Part shown: piece by piece, positions 45,917-54,363 of the stretch
How the letters are laid out: each line of letters opens with the position of its first letter
How positions within the stretch are numbered: the first letter of the stretch is position 1
Source: Polaribacter filamentus
GTDB taxonomy: Bacteria; Bacteroidota; Bacteroidia; Flavobacteriales; Flavobacteriaceae
Assembly: GCF_002943715.1 (NCBI RefSeq)
Contig: NZ_MQUA01000013.1
Span: 293,501 to 357,500 of the forward strand
DNA length: 64,000 nucleotides
Reading direction: 5' to 3'
Notes under the pieces: model-generated
Seen by the model: only the letters and a program-made list of their open reading frames with translations
Told to the model about the DNA's origin: nothing
The model's database searches: none
Translations under genes and position numbers: made by a program

Positions 45917-46776
45917 TTCACTTACTTTTAAGTATTTTTTTTTCAACAGGAATATTTGTAATTTTTAAATATTTTGGTATTTATAAAGTAGATATATTAA
46001 AAGCTATTTTAGTAAATTATATCGTTGCATTTATAGTAGGATTTGCTTTAGCGGAAAGAAGTTTTTCTATTTTAGAAGTCCCAAATCAACTCTGGTTTTA
46101 TGGCGCGATTATTTTAGGAGCTTTATTTATTTCTATCTTTTTTGTGATGGCAAAAACAGCACAAATTAATGGAGTTGCCGTGACTTCCGTTGCAGGAAAA
46201 ATGTCTGTGGTAATTCCTATTTTTTTTGGTGTATTTCTGTATAACGAATCTGTTACATTTTTAAAGATTTTAGGAATATTTATAGCCTTAGTTGCCGTTT
46301 ATTTAGCATCCGTAAAAGAAGAAAAATCAACTCATAAAAATGCAGGGTTGTTGTTTCCTGTTTTACTATTTTTAGGATCAGGAATTATTGATACAACGCT
46401 AAAGTTTGTGGAAGTAAATTATGTAGAAAAAGAGGATGTTTCTGTTTTTTCAGGAAGTTTATTTGGTTTTGCAGCTTTTTTCGGATTGGTTATTTTGCTG
46501 ATAAAATCCATCAAAAAAAGAGAACCTTTTGGGATGAATAATATCATTGCAGGTATTATTTTAGGTGTTCCTAATTATTATTCTATCATATTTTTAATAA
46601 AAGCATTGCAAACTGAAGGTTTTGAAAGCTCAACACTATTTACTATTAATAATGTAGGTATTGTAATTGTGTCTACACTGGTTGGAATTTTAGTTTTTAA
46701 AGAACAATTTAGCTTTAAAAACAAAATTGGTGTTGGTTTGGCTATAGTTGGGATAGTAATTGTAGCTTTGGCTTAA
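45913..46776 (+). CDS. EamA/DMT family membrane transporter
   Basis: Ten-helix drug/metabolite transporter family protein, 287 residues. The sequence is highly hydrophobic, with two EamA repeats (about 1-135 and 145-287), each with five transmembrane segments and the KMSVVIPIFFGVFLYNESVT and TINNVGIVIVSTLVGILVFK stretches that mark the end of the repeats. Substrate unknown. The start is TTG at 45913 overlapping the HAD stop (TTGA), and no in-frame ATG lies nearby, so a coupled TTG start is the best reading. It is the last of the ribD-HAD-EamA run. Confidence 0.85.
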   Translation: MIHLLLSIFFSTGIFVIFKYFGIYKVDILKAILVNYIVAFIVGFALAERSFSILEVPNQLWFYGAIILGALFISIFFVMAKTAQINGVAVTSVAGKMSVVIPIFFGVFLYNESVTFLKILGIFIALVAVYLASVKEEKSTHKNAGLLFPVLLFLGSGIIDTTLKFVEVNYVEKEDVSVFSGSLFGFAAFFGLVILLIKSIKKREPFGMNNIIAGIILGVPNYYSIIFLIKALQTEGFESSTLFTINNVGIVIVSTLVGILVFKEQFSFKNKIGVGLAIVGIVIVALA

Positions 46777-46925
46777 TTTTAGAACGCCATAAAAATTAGA
46801 TTTTTTATTGCTGTGTAATCATACCTCTAGAAAATGAATTTTTATCAATCAAAAATCTATGCTTTTTTTGTCACTATGGGGTCAGTTTTTAAAATTAATT
46901 TAATCCATTTTTAAATTAAGGTATA

Positions 46926-47534
46926 ATGAACGACAGCTACAAAACAATTATAGAAGCATCAAAAGAAACACTTTTTAAAGAAAAAGGATCTAAGTTTTTT
47001 GGATATGCATTTCCCGTTTTTAATGAAGATGATGTTAAAGTATGTTTAGAAGAATTAAAGAAAAAACATCATTCTGCTCGTCATTTTTGTTACGCGTATC
47101 AAATTGGGGTTGAAGATATTCAATACAGAGCAAATGATGATGGTGAGCCCAATAATTCTGCAGGATTGCCAATTTACGGTCAAATTCAATCTTTTGAAGT
47201 CACCAATATTTTAATTGTTTCTGTTCGCTATTTTGGAGGAACGAAATTGGGTGTTGGTGGTTTAATTTCTGCTTATAAAACTTCTGCACAAATTACATTA
47301 GATACATCCGAAATCATCGAAAAAACAATTGATGTGCACTTTCAATTGAATTTTGAATACGATTTAATGAACGTGGTTCAAAGAATCATCAAAGAGAAAA
47401 ATTTGGAAATTATACATCAGAAATTAGAATTAGCTTGTGAATACGTTATTTCTATCAGAAAAAAGGAGGCTCAAACAATTTTTGATATTTTTGATAATCT
47501 GTATAAATTGGAGATTAAGGAGTTAGAATCCTAA
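46926..47534 (+). CDS. YigZ/IMPACT family protein
   Basis: UPF0029/IMPACT family protein of 202 residues, as E. coli YigZ (204). The N-terminal domain has the family signature FFGYAFPVFNEDDVKVCLEE, HHSARHFCYAYQIG and DDGEPNNSAGLPIYG, then SVRYFGGTKLGVGGLISAY; the C-terminal ferredoxin-like domain (about 130-202) follows. The family's biochemical role is unclear (proposed links to translation stress). Its 3' end overlaps that of the convergent thioesterase gene by 12 bases. Confidence 0.93.
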   Translation: MNDSYKTIIEASKETLFKEKGSKFFGYAFPVFNEDDVKVCLEELKKKHHSARHFCYAYQIGVEDIQYRANDDGEPNNSAGLPIYGQIQSFEVTNILIVSVRYFGGTKLGVGGLISAYKTSAQITLDTSEIIEKTIDVHFQLNFEYDLMNVVQRIIKEKNLEIIHQKLELACEYVISIRKKEAQTIFDIFDNLYKLEIKELES

Positions 47535-47921
47535 ACTTTTTAACAAGTAATCTGGGCATCTTGTTGGTTTCATAGTTTTCATATTCATAAATGCCAAGAC
47601 AGAACTTCCTGTACAAATGATTTCATCATTTTGATTAATTACTTTATATTCAAACTCAATCTTTACCATTGGTTCTTTTTTTAAAAAAGTTTCGATCGTT
47701 AACACATCGTCATAAATAGCAGATTTAATAAAATTACAATTTAGAGAAATTACGGGTAACATTATTCCGCTAATTTCCATATCTTTGTATGTAACCCCTA
47801 ATTTACGAAGCCATTCTGTTCTGCCCAATTCAAAATATTGTGCATAATTTCCATGGTAAACTACTCCCATTTGATCAGTTTCAGAATATCGTACCCTTGT
47901 TTTTGTTGATGATTTTGTCAA
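47523..47921 (-). CDS. Acyl-CoA thioesterase (YbgC/4HBT type)
   Basis: Hotdog-fold thioesterase of 132 residues, YbgC/FadM type. The catalytic signature RVRYSETDQMGVVYHGNYAQYFE holds the active Asp; it is followed by LGRTEWLRKLGVTYKDME and the usual strands (MVKIEFEYKVIN). It hydrolyses acyl-CoA thioesters, probably short or medium chain. The only start in the frame is a TTG at 47921 (no ATG upstream before a stop was found), so it may use TTG. It is divergent from dnaA, sharing the intergenic region. Confidence 0.88.
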   Translation of the reverse strand: MTKSSTKTRVRYSETDQMGVVYHGNYAQYFELGRTEWLRKLGVTYKDMEISGIMLPVISLNCNFIKSAIYDDVLTIETFLKKEPMVKIEFEYKVINQNDEIICTGSSVLAFMNMKTMKPTRCPDYLLKSLGF

Positions 47922-48004
47922 TAGGTAATTTTCTTAAAATTTTAAGCAGTCTACGAAAAAAATAGTTATGAATCAATAGTGATTTAGTTTTTTTATCTTG
48001 TTTT

Positions 48005-48013
48005 TTATTCACA
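48005..48013 (+). promoter_or_regulatory. DnaA-box-like site upstream of dnaA
   Basis: TTATTCACA at 48005-48013 differs by one base from the DnaA box TTATCCACA. A short hairpin TTGGTG/CACCAA at 48045-48061 follows in the leader. This suggests autoregulation of dnaA; a single box does not make an origin. Confidence 0.4.
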
Positions 48014-48093
48014 CTTTTGTAAAGCTGAAGAAAAAGAGAATTAGTTGGTGTTTTTCACCAATAAATAAGAACCAAAGAATTTACTTAGAATAA

Positions 48094-49521
48094 ATGAATT
48101 TCACCGCTGAATCCGTATGGACAGACTGTTTATCTTTTATAAAAGATAACATTAAGCCTCAGGCCTATAAAACATGGTTTGAACCTATAAAACCTGTAAA
48201 ACTTTCTGGAGAAGCGTTGACAATTCAAGTGCCTAGTAAATTTTTTTATGAGTGGTTAGAAGAGCATTATATTAAATTATTGAGAGTTGCATTGGTAAGA
48301 CAATTAGGAAATGAAGCCAAATTGATTTACGATGTTAAAATGGAAAATAATTACAGTAGTAATAGACCACAAATTGTAAAAATTCCTAGCTCAAATAGAG
48401 ACCCTTTAAAACCACAAAGACTTACCGTACCTTTAGAATCGGGTAAAAGAGAATTAAGAAATCCTTTTATAATTCCGGGTTTACAAAAAGTAAAAATAGA
48501 GTCACAATTAAATGCAAATTACAGTTTTGCTAATTTTATTGAAGGAGATTCTAACAGATTAGCGCGTTCTGCAGGAATGGCAGTTGCTAATAAACCGGGA
48601 GGAACTTCTTTTAATCCTTTATTAATTTATGGTGGAGTTGGTTTAGGTAAAACACATTTATCGCATTCAATTGGCGTAGATATTAAAGATAAATATCCAG
48701 ATAAAACAGTTTTATATATTTCTTCGGAAAAATTTACACAGCAATTTATAGACTCAGTAAAATCGAATACGAGAAATGATTTTATTCACTTCTATCAAAT
48801 GATTGATGTTTTAATAATTGACGATGTACAATTCTTGTCTGGTAAAGCAGGCACGCAAGATGTATTTTTTCATATTTTTAACCATTTACATCAAAATGGA
48901 AAGCAGGTAATTTTAACTTCGGATAAAGCGCCTGTAGATATGCAAGATATTGAACAACGATTATTATCTCGTTTTAAATGGGGATTATCAGCAGAATTAC
49001 AAGCACCAGATTACGAAACTAGAATAGCTATCTTACAAAATAAATTGTACAGAGATGGCGTAGAAATGCCAGAAGATATTGTAGAATATATTGCAAAAAA
49101 TATTAAATCTAATGTTAGAGAATTAGAAGGCGTTCTTATTTCTATGATTGCACAAGCTTCATTTAATAGAAAAGAGTTTTCAATTGATTTAGCAAAACAG
49201 ATTGTAGATAAGTTTGTAAAAAACACCAAAAAAGAAGTTTCTATAGATTATATTCAAAAGGAAGTTTCTAAGTATTTTGATATGGATGTTGCTACTTTAC
49301 AATCTAAAACGAGAAAAAGACATATTGTGCAAGCGCGTCAATTAGCGATGTACTTTGCTAAAAGATTAACAAAAACATCTTTAGCAAGTATTGGTAATCA
49401 AATTGGGCAAAGAGATCATGCAACCGTTTTACACGCTTGTAAAACCGTAGATAATCTGACAGAAACAGATAAACAATTTAGAAAATACGTTGACGATTTA
49501 ACTAAGAAGTTAACGTTCTAA
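48094..49521 (+). CDS. dnaA: Chromosomal replication initiator DnaA
   Basis: Initiator of chromosome replication, 475 residues, standard length. Domain I at the N-terminus (TDCLSFIKDNIKPQAYKTWF), a short linker, then the AAA+ domain: Walker A YGGVGLGKTHLSHS at about residues 179-192, Walker B VLIIDDVQFLSGK, and sensor regions (RFKWGLSAELQAPD). Domain IV ends with the DNA-binding helix QIGQRDHATVLHACKTV. It binds DnaA boxes at oriC. A box-like site sits in its own leader. No repeated box cluster is in view, so oriC is probably elsewhere. The LMW phosphatase gene follows by 15 bases. Confidence 0.97.
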   Translation: MNFTAESVWTDCLSFIKDNIKPQAYKTWFEPIKPVKLSGEALTIQVPSKFFYEWLEEHYIKLLRVALVRQLGNEAKLIYDVKMENNYSSNRPQIVKIPSSNRDPLKPQRLTVPLESGKRELRNPFIIPGLQKVKIESQLNANYSFANFIEGDSNRLARSAGMAVANKPGGTSFNPLLIYGGVGLGKTHLSHSIGVDIKDKYPDKTVLYISSEKFTQQFIDSVKSNTRNDFIHFYQMIDVLIIDDVQFLSGKAGTQDVFFHIFNHLHQNGKQVILTSDKAPVDMQDIEQRLLSRFKWGLSAELQAPDYETRIAILQNKLYRDGVEMPEDIVEYIAKNIKSNVRELEGVLISMIAQASFNRKEFSIDLAKQIVDKFVKNTKKEVSIDYIQKEVSKYFDMDVATLQSKTRKRHIVQARQLAMYFAKRLTKTSLASIGNQIGQRDHATVLHACKTVDNLTETDKQFRKYVDDLTKKLTF

Positions 49522-49536
49522 AAATTTCATTTTATA

Positions 49537-49992
49537 ATGACAAAAGTACTAATGGTTTGCTTGGGGAACATTTGTCGTTCTCCATTGGCAGAAGGAATTT
49601 TACTGTCAAAAATAAATGCGGATGAAATTTTTGTAGATTCTGCCGGAACAGGAGCTTATCATATTGGAAAACTACCGGATGAACGTTCTATAGAAGTTGC
49701 TAGAAAACACGGAATTGACATCAGAAACCAAAGAGCAAGAAAATTTACAGTCAAAGATTTCGATACTTTTGATTATATTTATGCGATGGATGAAACCAAT
49801 TATCAAAATATTTTGATGCAGGCAAGAACCAACGATGACAAAAGCAAAGTACAATTGATTCTAAATGAAACACATTCAACTAAAAATTTAGCTGTTCCTG
49901 ATCCTTATTATGGCGGAAATCAAGGTTTTGAAAATGTCTATATAATGTTTGAGGAAGCCTGTAAAGTTATAGCAAATAAACTTTCTAAATAA
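49537..49992 (+). CDS. Low-molecular-weight protein tyrosine phosphatase
   Basis: Low-molecular-weight phosphatase of 151 residues. The P-loop CLGNICRSP starts at residue 8 (Cys8 nucleophile, Arg14), and the general acid Asp lies in LAVPDPYYGG near residue 125. The family removes phosphate from tyrosine residues and also acts as arsenate reductase in some lineages; the tyrosine form fits better here since no extra cysteine pair is seen. It follows dnaA by 15 bases on the same strand and precedes the RsmI-like gene by about 45. Confidence 0.93.
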   Translation: MTKVLMVCLGNICRSPLAEGILLSKINADEIFVDSAGTGAYHIGKLPDERSIEVARKHGIDIRNQRARKFTVKDFDTFDYIYAMDETNYQNILMQARTNDDKSKVQLILNETHSTKNLAVPDPYYGGNQGFENVYIMFEEACKVIANKLSK

Positions 49993-50039
49993 AATAAACG
50001 CACTTTTTTTAGCATAAATTAGTGTCTAAATTATATAAA

Positions 50040-50744
50040 ATGATCGGTAAACTCTATTTAATTCCAACAACTTTGGGCGATACAGAACCTTTAGAAGTAA
50101 TGCCTTTATCAGTAAAAAATGTGATTGATCAATTAGAGTATTTTATTGTGGAAAACGAGAAATCTGCAAGAAGATTTATTAAAAAAATAGCACCAGAAAA
50201 AGAACAATCTTCTTTGCGTTTAATGCCGCTAGACAAATACGCAGAAGAGATGGATACCTTAAAATATTTGGATGTTTGCCAAAAAGGAATAAATATTGGT
50301 TTATTATCTGAAGCTGGAGTTCCAGCAATTGCAGATCCGGGAGCAAGTATGGTAAAACTAGCGCATCAAAAAAATATACAGGTTGTTCCTTTAGTTGGTC
50401 CTTCATCCATTTTAATGGCAATGATGGGCTCTGGAATGAATGGACAAAATTTTGCTTTTAATGGATATTTGCCCATTGAAAAAGGAGAAAGAAAAAATGC
50501 GATTAAAGATTTAGAGAAATTATCTAAAGACAAAAATCAGTCTCAGATTTTTATAGAAACTCCTTATAGAAATGAAAAAATGTTCACCGAATTAAAGGAT
50601 ACTTTGTCGACAAGTACTTATTTATGTATTGCGGCAGACATTACATTGCCAACCGAATACATTAAAACAATGATGATAAAAGATTGGAAACATCAAAAGC
50701 CAGATTTACATAAAAAGCCGGCTATTTTTATCATTCAAAAGTAA
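50040..50744 (+). CDS. SAM-dependent methyltransferase, RsmI-like
   Basis: Tetrapyrrole-methylase-fold protein of 234 residues, related to RsmI (16S rRNA 2'-O-methyltransferase) but shorter than E. coli RsmI (286). Visible: an N-terminal GKLYLIPTTLGD start, SAGVP-like LLSEAGVPAIADPGASMVKL near 90-110, and VVPLVGPSSILMAMMGSGMN. Bacteroidota often carry this shorter paralogue in addition to RsmI, so its substrate is not settled. An in-frame GTG at 50022 gives six extra residues; ATG 50040 fits the family start. It converges on the peptidoglycan hydrolase gene with no gap. Confidence 0.82.
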   Translation: MIGKLYLIPTTLGDTEPLEVMPLSVKNVIDQLEYFIVENEKSARRFIKKIAPEKEQSSLRLMPLDKYAEEMDTLKYLDVCQKGINIGLLSEAGVPAIADPGASMVKLAHQKNIQVVPLVGPSSILMAMMGSGMNGQNFAFNGYLPIEKGERKNAIKDLEKLSKDKNQSQIFIETPYRNEKMFTELKDTLSTSTYLCIAADITLPTEYIKTMMIKDWKHQKPDLHKKPAIFIIQK

Positions 50745-51326
50745 TTAAGCTTTTGCGTCTTGATCGCCTTTAATATTAGAAACATCATAATCAGCAAATT
50801 TTTTCAAATAGCTTTTAATAGTTGTTCCATAAGCATCAGAAAAACAGTCAGTTCCATTACTTCGTAGGTAATTTTTCACATTTCCTGCACCACTTAAATG
50901 CGCAGCCGCTAAAATTCCTGATTCTGTAATAATAATTCCGTTAATTGTTTTTCCAACAGAGCGTTTAATATCTTTTCTTAAAATCCATTTATTTACTTTA
51001 CACAAAGCTATGAATGCTTTTTCTTGTAATTCAGGATTTTGTAAAAACTCTTTGGTATTATAAATGTCTAATCGTTCTAAAGTTGTTCTTCCAAACTGAT
51101 ATTTGCCTAAATAACCCAAAGTATTTACTACTGTATATTTTCCTTGAGATTCTTTAAATGCAACCGCCTGTTTAAAAGCTACAAAGTTTTTTTGTAAATA
51201 TGGAATATTGTATTCTAAATACTTAGGATAGGAAACCGTTTTGTTTGTCTCTACTGTTGTTAAAGAAGTTGTACTTACTAATACAATTATTGCACTACTT
51301 AAATATAAAAACTTTTTGATTACCAT
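50745..51326 (-). CDS. Transglycosylase-like peptidoglycan hydrolase
   Basis: Predicted exported lysozyme-like protein of 193 residues. A signal peptide (residues 1-27) is followed by FVAFKQAVAFKESQGKYTVV, whose Glu is the likely catalytic acid, and NTLGYLGKYQFGRTTLERLD, a pattern shared with phage-type and Rpf-like transglycosylases (GxYQF). Further on is IITESGILAAAHLSGAGNVK. Cell-wall turnover is the expected role. The closest relatives in Bacteroidota are often annotated as peptidoglycan-binding or lysozyme family; no LysM repeat is seen. It converges on the methyltransferase gene and is upstream of mltG on the same strand, after a 205-base gap. Confidence 0.8.
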   Translation of the reverse strand: MVIKKFLYLSSAIIVLVSTTSLTTVETNKTVSYPKYLEYNIPYLQKNFVAFKQAVAFKESQGKYTVVNTLGYLGKYQFGRTTLERLDIYNTKEFLQNPELQEKAFIALCKVNKWILRKDIKRSVGKTINGIIITESGILAAAHLSGAGNVKNYLRSNGTDCFSDAYGTTIKSYLKKFADYDVSNIKGDQDAKA

Positions 51327-51531
51327 ATATTTTTTATGCTTTCTGTTTCGCGGTGCAAAGCTATAACATAATTTTAAATTGATTGATAATCAATATGTTA
51401 AAATATTGAGAAAGTATTAAAAATTATTAATACCCAGCTGTTTTGTAATTTAGTTTGTTGATTTAAAGGAACTACTTCGTTTATTCTTATGATATTGATA
51501 AAGAAATAGCAATTATTTATCAATATGATTT

Positions 51532-52560
51532 CTATCTATTTACACCTTGCTTATTAAGCCAAATATGATATTTAGCAGCATTATTGTTGTGTTGTGTAAG
51601 TGTTTTTGCAAATGCATGAAAGCCCAACTTATCAACACTGGCACACATATACATGTAGTTATGGTTATGCGCATTTAAAACGGCATCAATACTAGAAATG
51701 TCTGGCATTGAAATTAAAGTAGGTGGTAAACCAATATTCTTATAAGTATTGTAAGGTGAATCTATTTCTAAATCTGCTGTTAAAACTCTTTTAACAGCAT
51801 AATCTTGACCTTTTAGTTCTCTTATACTGTAAATAACTGTGGGATCTGCTTGTAAAGGCCAGCCATCTTTTAACCTGTTTAGATATAAACCTGCAACTAT
51901 TGGACGCTCTGAATTTTTGGCAGTTTCTTTTTGAACTATAGATGCTAAAGCAATAACTTCTTCTTTAGACATTTTTAATTTTTTTGCTTTTTCTAATCTG
52001 GATGTATTCCAAAAACGATGGTATTCGGATAATAATTTATCTCTAAATCCATCTGCAGAAATATTCCAGTAAATTTGGTAACTATTAGGGATACAGATTT
52101 GCAAAACTGATTTTGTTGTGAGTTTATTTTCTGATAAAAAACGGGTATCAGTAAAAGAATTTACAATAGAAATTGAGTCAATTTCTAATTGTTCGGCAAT
52201 TCTACCAGCAAATTTTTCTAATGTATCTTGATTGTTAAAGGAAACCCTTAAGGCAGTTTGATCGCCACTGCGAAGCATGTTCACAAGTTCGTTGTTAGAC
52301 ATTCCTTCTTTTAGAAGATACCTTCCGCTTTTAGGTTTCGAAAAGTTTTTCTTTGCTGCAATAAATAGAAAAGTACTCGGACTTTTAGAATATGCAGCTA
52401 TTTTGTCTTTAATATCTACTAAACTATCCGTAGAATAGACAAAAAGCACACTATTTTTTGTTATTGCTTTTCCGAATATTTTTTGGTAATAGTTGTATCC
52501 TATAATTCCACCAATTAAAAGAATGATTCCTATAAAGGTATATATAAATTTTTTGCTCAA
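51532..52560 (-). CDS. mltG: Endolytic transglycosylase MltG
   Basis: Inner-membrane lytic transglycosylase of the YceG-like family, 342 residues, which cuts nascent glycan chains during cell-wall growth. A single N-terminal transmembrane helix (about 5-24) anchors it; a LysM-like segment follows (SLVDIKDKIAAYSKSPSTFL) and the catalytic domain has ALASIVQKETAKNSERPIVA (catalytic Glu), LKDGWPLQADPTVIYSI and a C-terminal SPYNTYKNIGLPPTLISMPD. The start is TTG at 52560 with no ATG in the vicinity. It is in a leftward run with the GNAT gene (28-base gap). Confidence 0.95.
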   Translation of the reverse strand: MSKKFIYTFIGIILLIGGIIGYNYYQKIFGKAITKNSVLFVYSTDSLVDIKDKIAAYSKSPSTFLFIAAKKNFSKPKSGRYLLKEGMSNNELVNMLRSGDQTALRVSFNNQDTLEKFAGRIAEQLEIDSISIVNSFTDTRFLSENKLTTKSVLQICIPNSYQIYWNISADGFRDKLLSEYHRFWNTSRLEKAKKLKMSKEEVIALASIVQKETAKNSERPIVAGLYLNRLKDGWPLQADPTVIYSIRELKGQDYAVKRVLTADLEIDSPYNTYKNIGLPPTLISMPDISSIDAVLNAHNHNYMYMCASVDKLGFHAFAKTLTQHNNNAAKYHIWLNKQGVNR

Positions 52561-52588
52561 AGTTTTTAATTTTTAAATAATTGCAAAA

Positions 52589-53110
52589 TTACTCTTTTAT
52601 CAACTGAAATAAAACTTCATCCTTAAATTTTCCTTCGGATAAAATCCAATCTTTTTTGATGCCAATTTTAACAAAGTTTTGCTTTTTGAACAATGCTAAA
52701 CTCTTGTCATTGTCTAAAGTAATATTAGCAAATAATTGATTCAATTGTAAATGACTAAAAGAATAGCTAATTAAGAGCGATAATGCTTCTGATGCAAATC
52801 CGTTTTTTTGAAAATCAGGATGAATTAAAATTCCAACTCCTGCTCTTTTATGTTGCGGATTAAAATCAAACAAATCAATCATTCCGAGTTGTTTTTTTGT
52901 TGATTTTTCTTCAATAAGTAAACGCAGTTGTTTGCTTTCGTATATATCTAAATGTGCATTTTCTAAATACTGTTTTAAAACATATTTAGAAAACGGCGTT
53001 TGTGTATGGCTAACTTCCCAAAAAGATTCGTTGTTTTCTATTTGATATAGAAATTCTAAATCTTCTGGTTCTAAAGCGCGTAAATTAATTTGTTGACCGG
53101 ATAAAGTCAT
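52589..53110 (-). CDS. GNAT family N-acetyltransferase (RimJ/RimL type)
   Basis: Acetyltransferase of 173 residues. The N-terminus INLRALEPEDLEFLYQIENN and the acetyl-CoA motif VGILIHPDFQKNGFASEALS place it with the RimJ/RimL-like group, which includes spermidine acetyltransferases and N-terminal acetyltransferases. The LFANITLDNDKSLALFKKQN stretch matches. Substrate unknown. It precedes mltG by 28 bases on the same strand. Upstream is the long inverted-repeat element. Confidence 0.88.
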   Translation of the reverse strand: MTLSGQQINLRALEPEDLEFLYQIENNESFWEVSHTQTPFSKYVLKQYLENAHLDIYESKQLRLLIEEKSTKKQLGMIDLFDFNPQHKRAGVGILIHPDFQKNGFASEALSLLISYSFSHLQLNQLFANITLDNDKSLALFKKQNFVKIGIKKDWILSEGKFKDEVLFQLIKE

Positions 53111-53156
53111 AAGAAAACTGTTTTTTTTTCTAATTAAAATTTAATCTGAGACGTTT

Positions 53157-53291
53157 CGCGAACGGTCTTGTATAAGAATAGTAGTGAGCTTTGGACAACT
53201 TACCTTTCCGCTTGTGACTGACAGTAAATATAAAAAAACGACTTCGATTGAGCACCAAAGCCGCTATTATTTTTATACAATGTTGCACACA
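53157..53291. repeat. Long imperfect inverted repeat, possible mobile cassette boundary
   Basis: Left arm 53157-53194 and right arm 53255-53291 are imperfect complements of about 35 bases (TTGTATAAGAATAGTAGTGA against a right arm reading ATTATTTTTATACAA), with a 60-base middle. It lies between the GNAT gene and the SDR block. No ORF of its own is credible. It looks like a folded non-coding element such as a MITE or recombination site. Confidence 0.55.
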
Positions 53292-53301
53292 GTTTTACCA
53301 G

Positions 53302-54102
53302 CTAAATTTTGCTATGAACAAGTGCTTTTTTTATCATTTTTTCATTCATTTTTGCTTGCATTTCAAATGGACTATGTTTTGCCATCGCTGCCATTACTTT
53401 GTTTTTTCCACCTGGAATTGAAAGAAAGCGTTTGCCAAGTCCATTTAAGCCAACCTCTGCCACAACAGATGGTTCCATTGCTGTCATCGGAGTTTTGCTC
53501 CAATCTACACCATTATCTGCTATCATAGGTGTTTTTGTTAACCCTGGAGACAATACGCTTACATCAACACCTTTTGGTTTTAACTCGCCATAAAGCGATG
53601 CTCCAAAATTTAACACGTAGGCTTTAGAGCCCGCATAATTTGAAAAATAGGGATTAGGCATATGCCCAGATAAACTTGCCACCATTAATATGCCTCCTTT
53701 TTTTCGCTCAACCATTCCTTTGCTAAAATAATGTGCTAATTGTAAGGTCGAAACAACATTTATATAAATAAGCTTCAATTCTTTTTCAATGGATGTTTTT
53801 TCAAAAGCGCCATTTACTTCAACACCTGCCGCAATTACTAAAAGGCCAATATCTTCTCCTACTTTTTTTACTAATTCAACACCTTCTGTAGTAGCTAAAT
53901 CTGCAGAAATATACTTGGTTTCAATACCATATCTTGTGCTTAAAGCATCAGCATATTCTTTTAGTTCTTTTTCTTTTCGTGCTACCAAAATAATATTAAG
54001 CCCTTTGGCCGCAATTTGACTTGTTAATTCTGCTCCAATCCCCGAAGTAGCGCCAGTTACTAAAGCCCAGTTCCCATATTTTTTTTTGAAATTAATATCC
54101 AT
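53302..54102 (-). CDS. SDR family oxidoreductase
   Basis: Short-chain dehydrogenase of 266 residues. The Rossmann fold has the GATSGIGAE cofactor motif at about 17-25, NAD-binding region LVIAAGVEVNGAF (NxG variant), and the catalytic YAGSK motif with Ser in ASLSG upstream. It reduces or oxidises a small carbonyl or alcohol; the substrate is unknown. It precedes (in transcription order, follows) a DUF2892 protein separated by four bases, and an AraC regulator begins 76 bases further up. The three genes probably form a unit controlled by the AraC protein. Confidence 0.9.
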   Translation of the reverse strand: MDINFKKKYGNWALVTGATSGIGAELTSQIAAKGLNIILVARKEKELKEYADALSTRYGIETKYISADLATTEGVELVKKVGEDIGLLVIAAGVEVNGAFEKTSIEKELKLIYINVVSTLQLAHYFSKGMVERKKGGILMVASLSGHMPNPYFSNYAGSKAYVLNFGASLYGELKPKGVDVSVLSPGLTKTPMIADNGVDWSKTPMTAMEPSVVAEVGLNGLGKRFLSIPGGKNKVMAAMAKHSPFEMQAKMNEKMIKKALVHSKI

Positions 54103-54105
54103 AAT

Positions 54106-54288
54106 TTAGTTTTTATTAGTGTTAATTTTGAAAAGTGTGTATACTGGATCGGAAGCTATAATTGCTGTAATTAAAATTATTGAACCGACAAGTCCCCACC
54201 AAGAAATATTTATATATCCCAAAGTAATAATGCATAATGCTAAAATCACTCTTACGATTTTATCTGTTTTGCCTACATTTTTGTTCAT
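54106..54288 (-). CDS. DUF2892 (YgaP-like transmembrane) protein
   Basis: Tiny membrane protein of 60 residues. The N-terminal MNKNVGKTDKIVRVILAL is the DUF2892 signature, followed by two transmembrane segments (about 16-33 and 35-52) and a short tail. Such domains occur alone or fused to rhodanese. No catalytic residues. It is just upstream of the SDR gene (three-base gap), in the same leftward unit. Confidence 0.88.
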   Translation of the reverse strand: MNKNVGKTDKIVRVILALCIITLGYINISWWGLVGSIILITAIIASDPVYTLFKINTNKN

Positions 54289-54363
54289 TGCTACTATTTT
54301 TAGTTTTATGAGTACAAAGAACGTAAAGAATATAAAAGCTTGTTTTGCCGATTAGCTCAAAAA

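Noticed and set aside
48005..48013. Origin of replication at dnaA
   Set aside because: Only one near-match DnaA box and no AT-rich unwinding cluster with repeated boxes; better read as autoregulation.
53157..53291. Integron attC site
   Set aside because: The right end reads GTTGCAC, which does not fit the GTTRRRY core, and no integrase is present.
53184..53528. Plus-strand frame over the inverted repeat and SDR 3' end
   Set aside because: Runs antisense to the SDR gene and through the repeat arms; composition is not protein-like.
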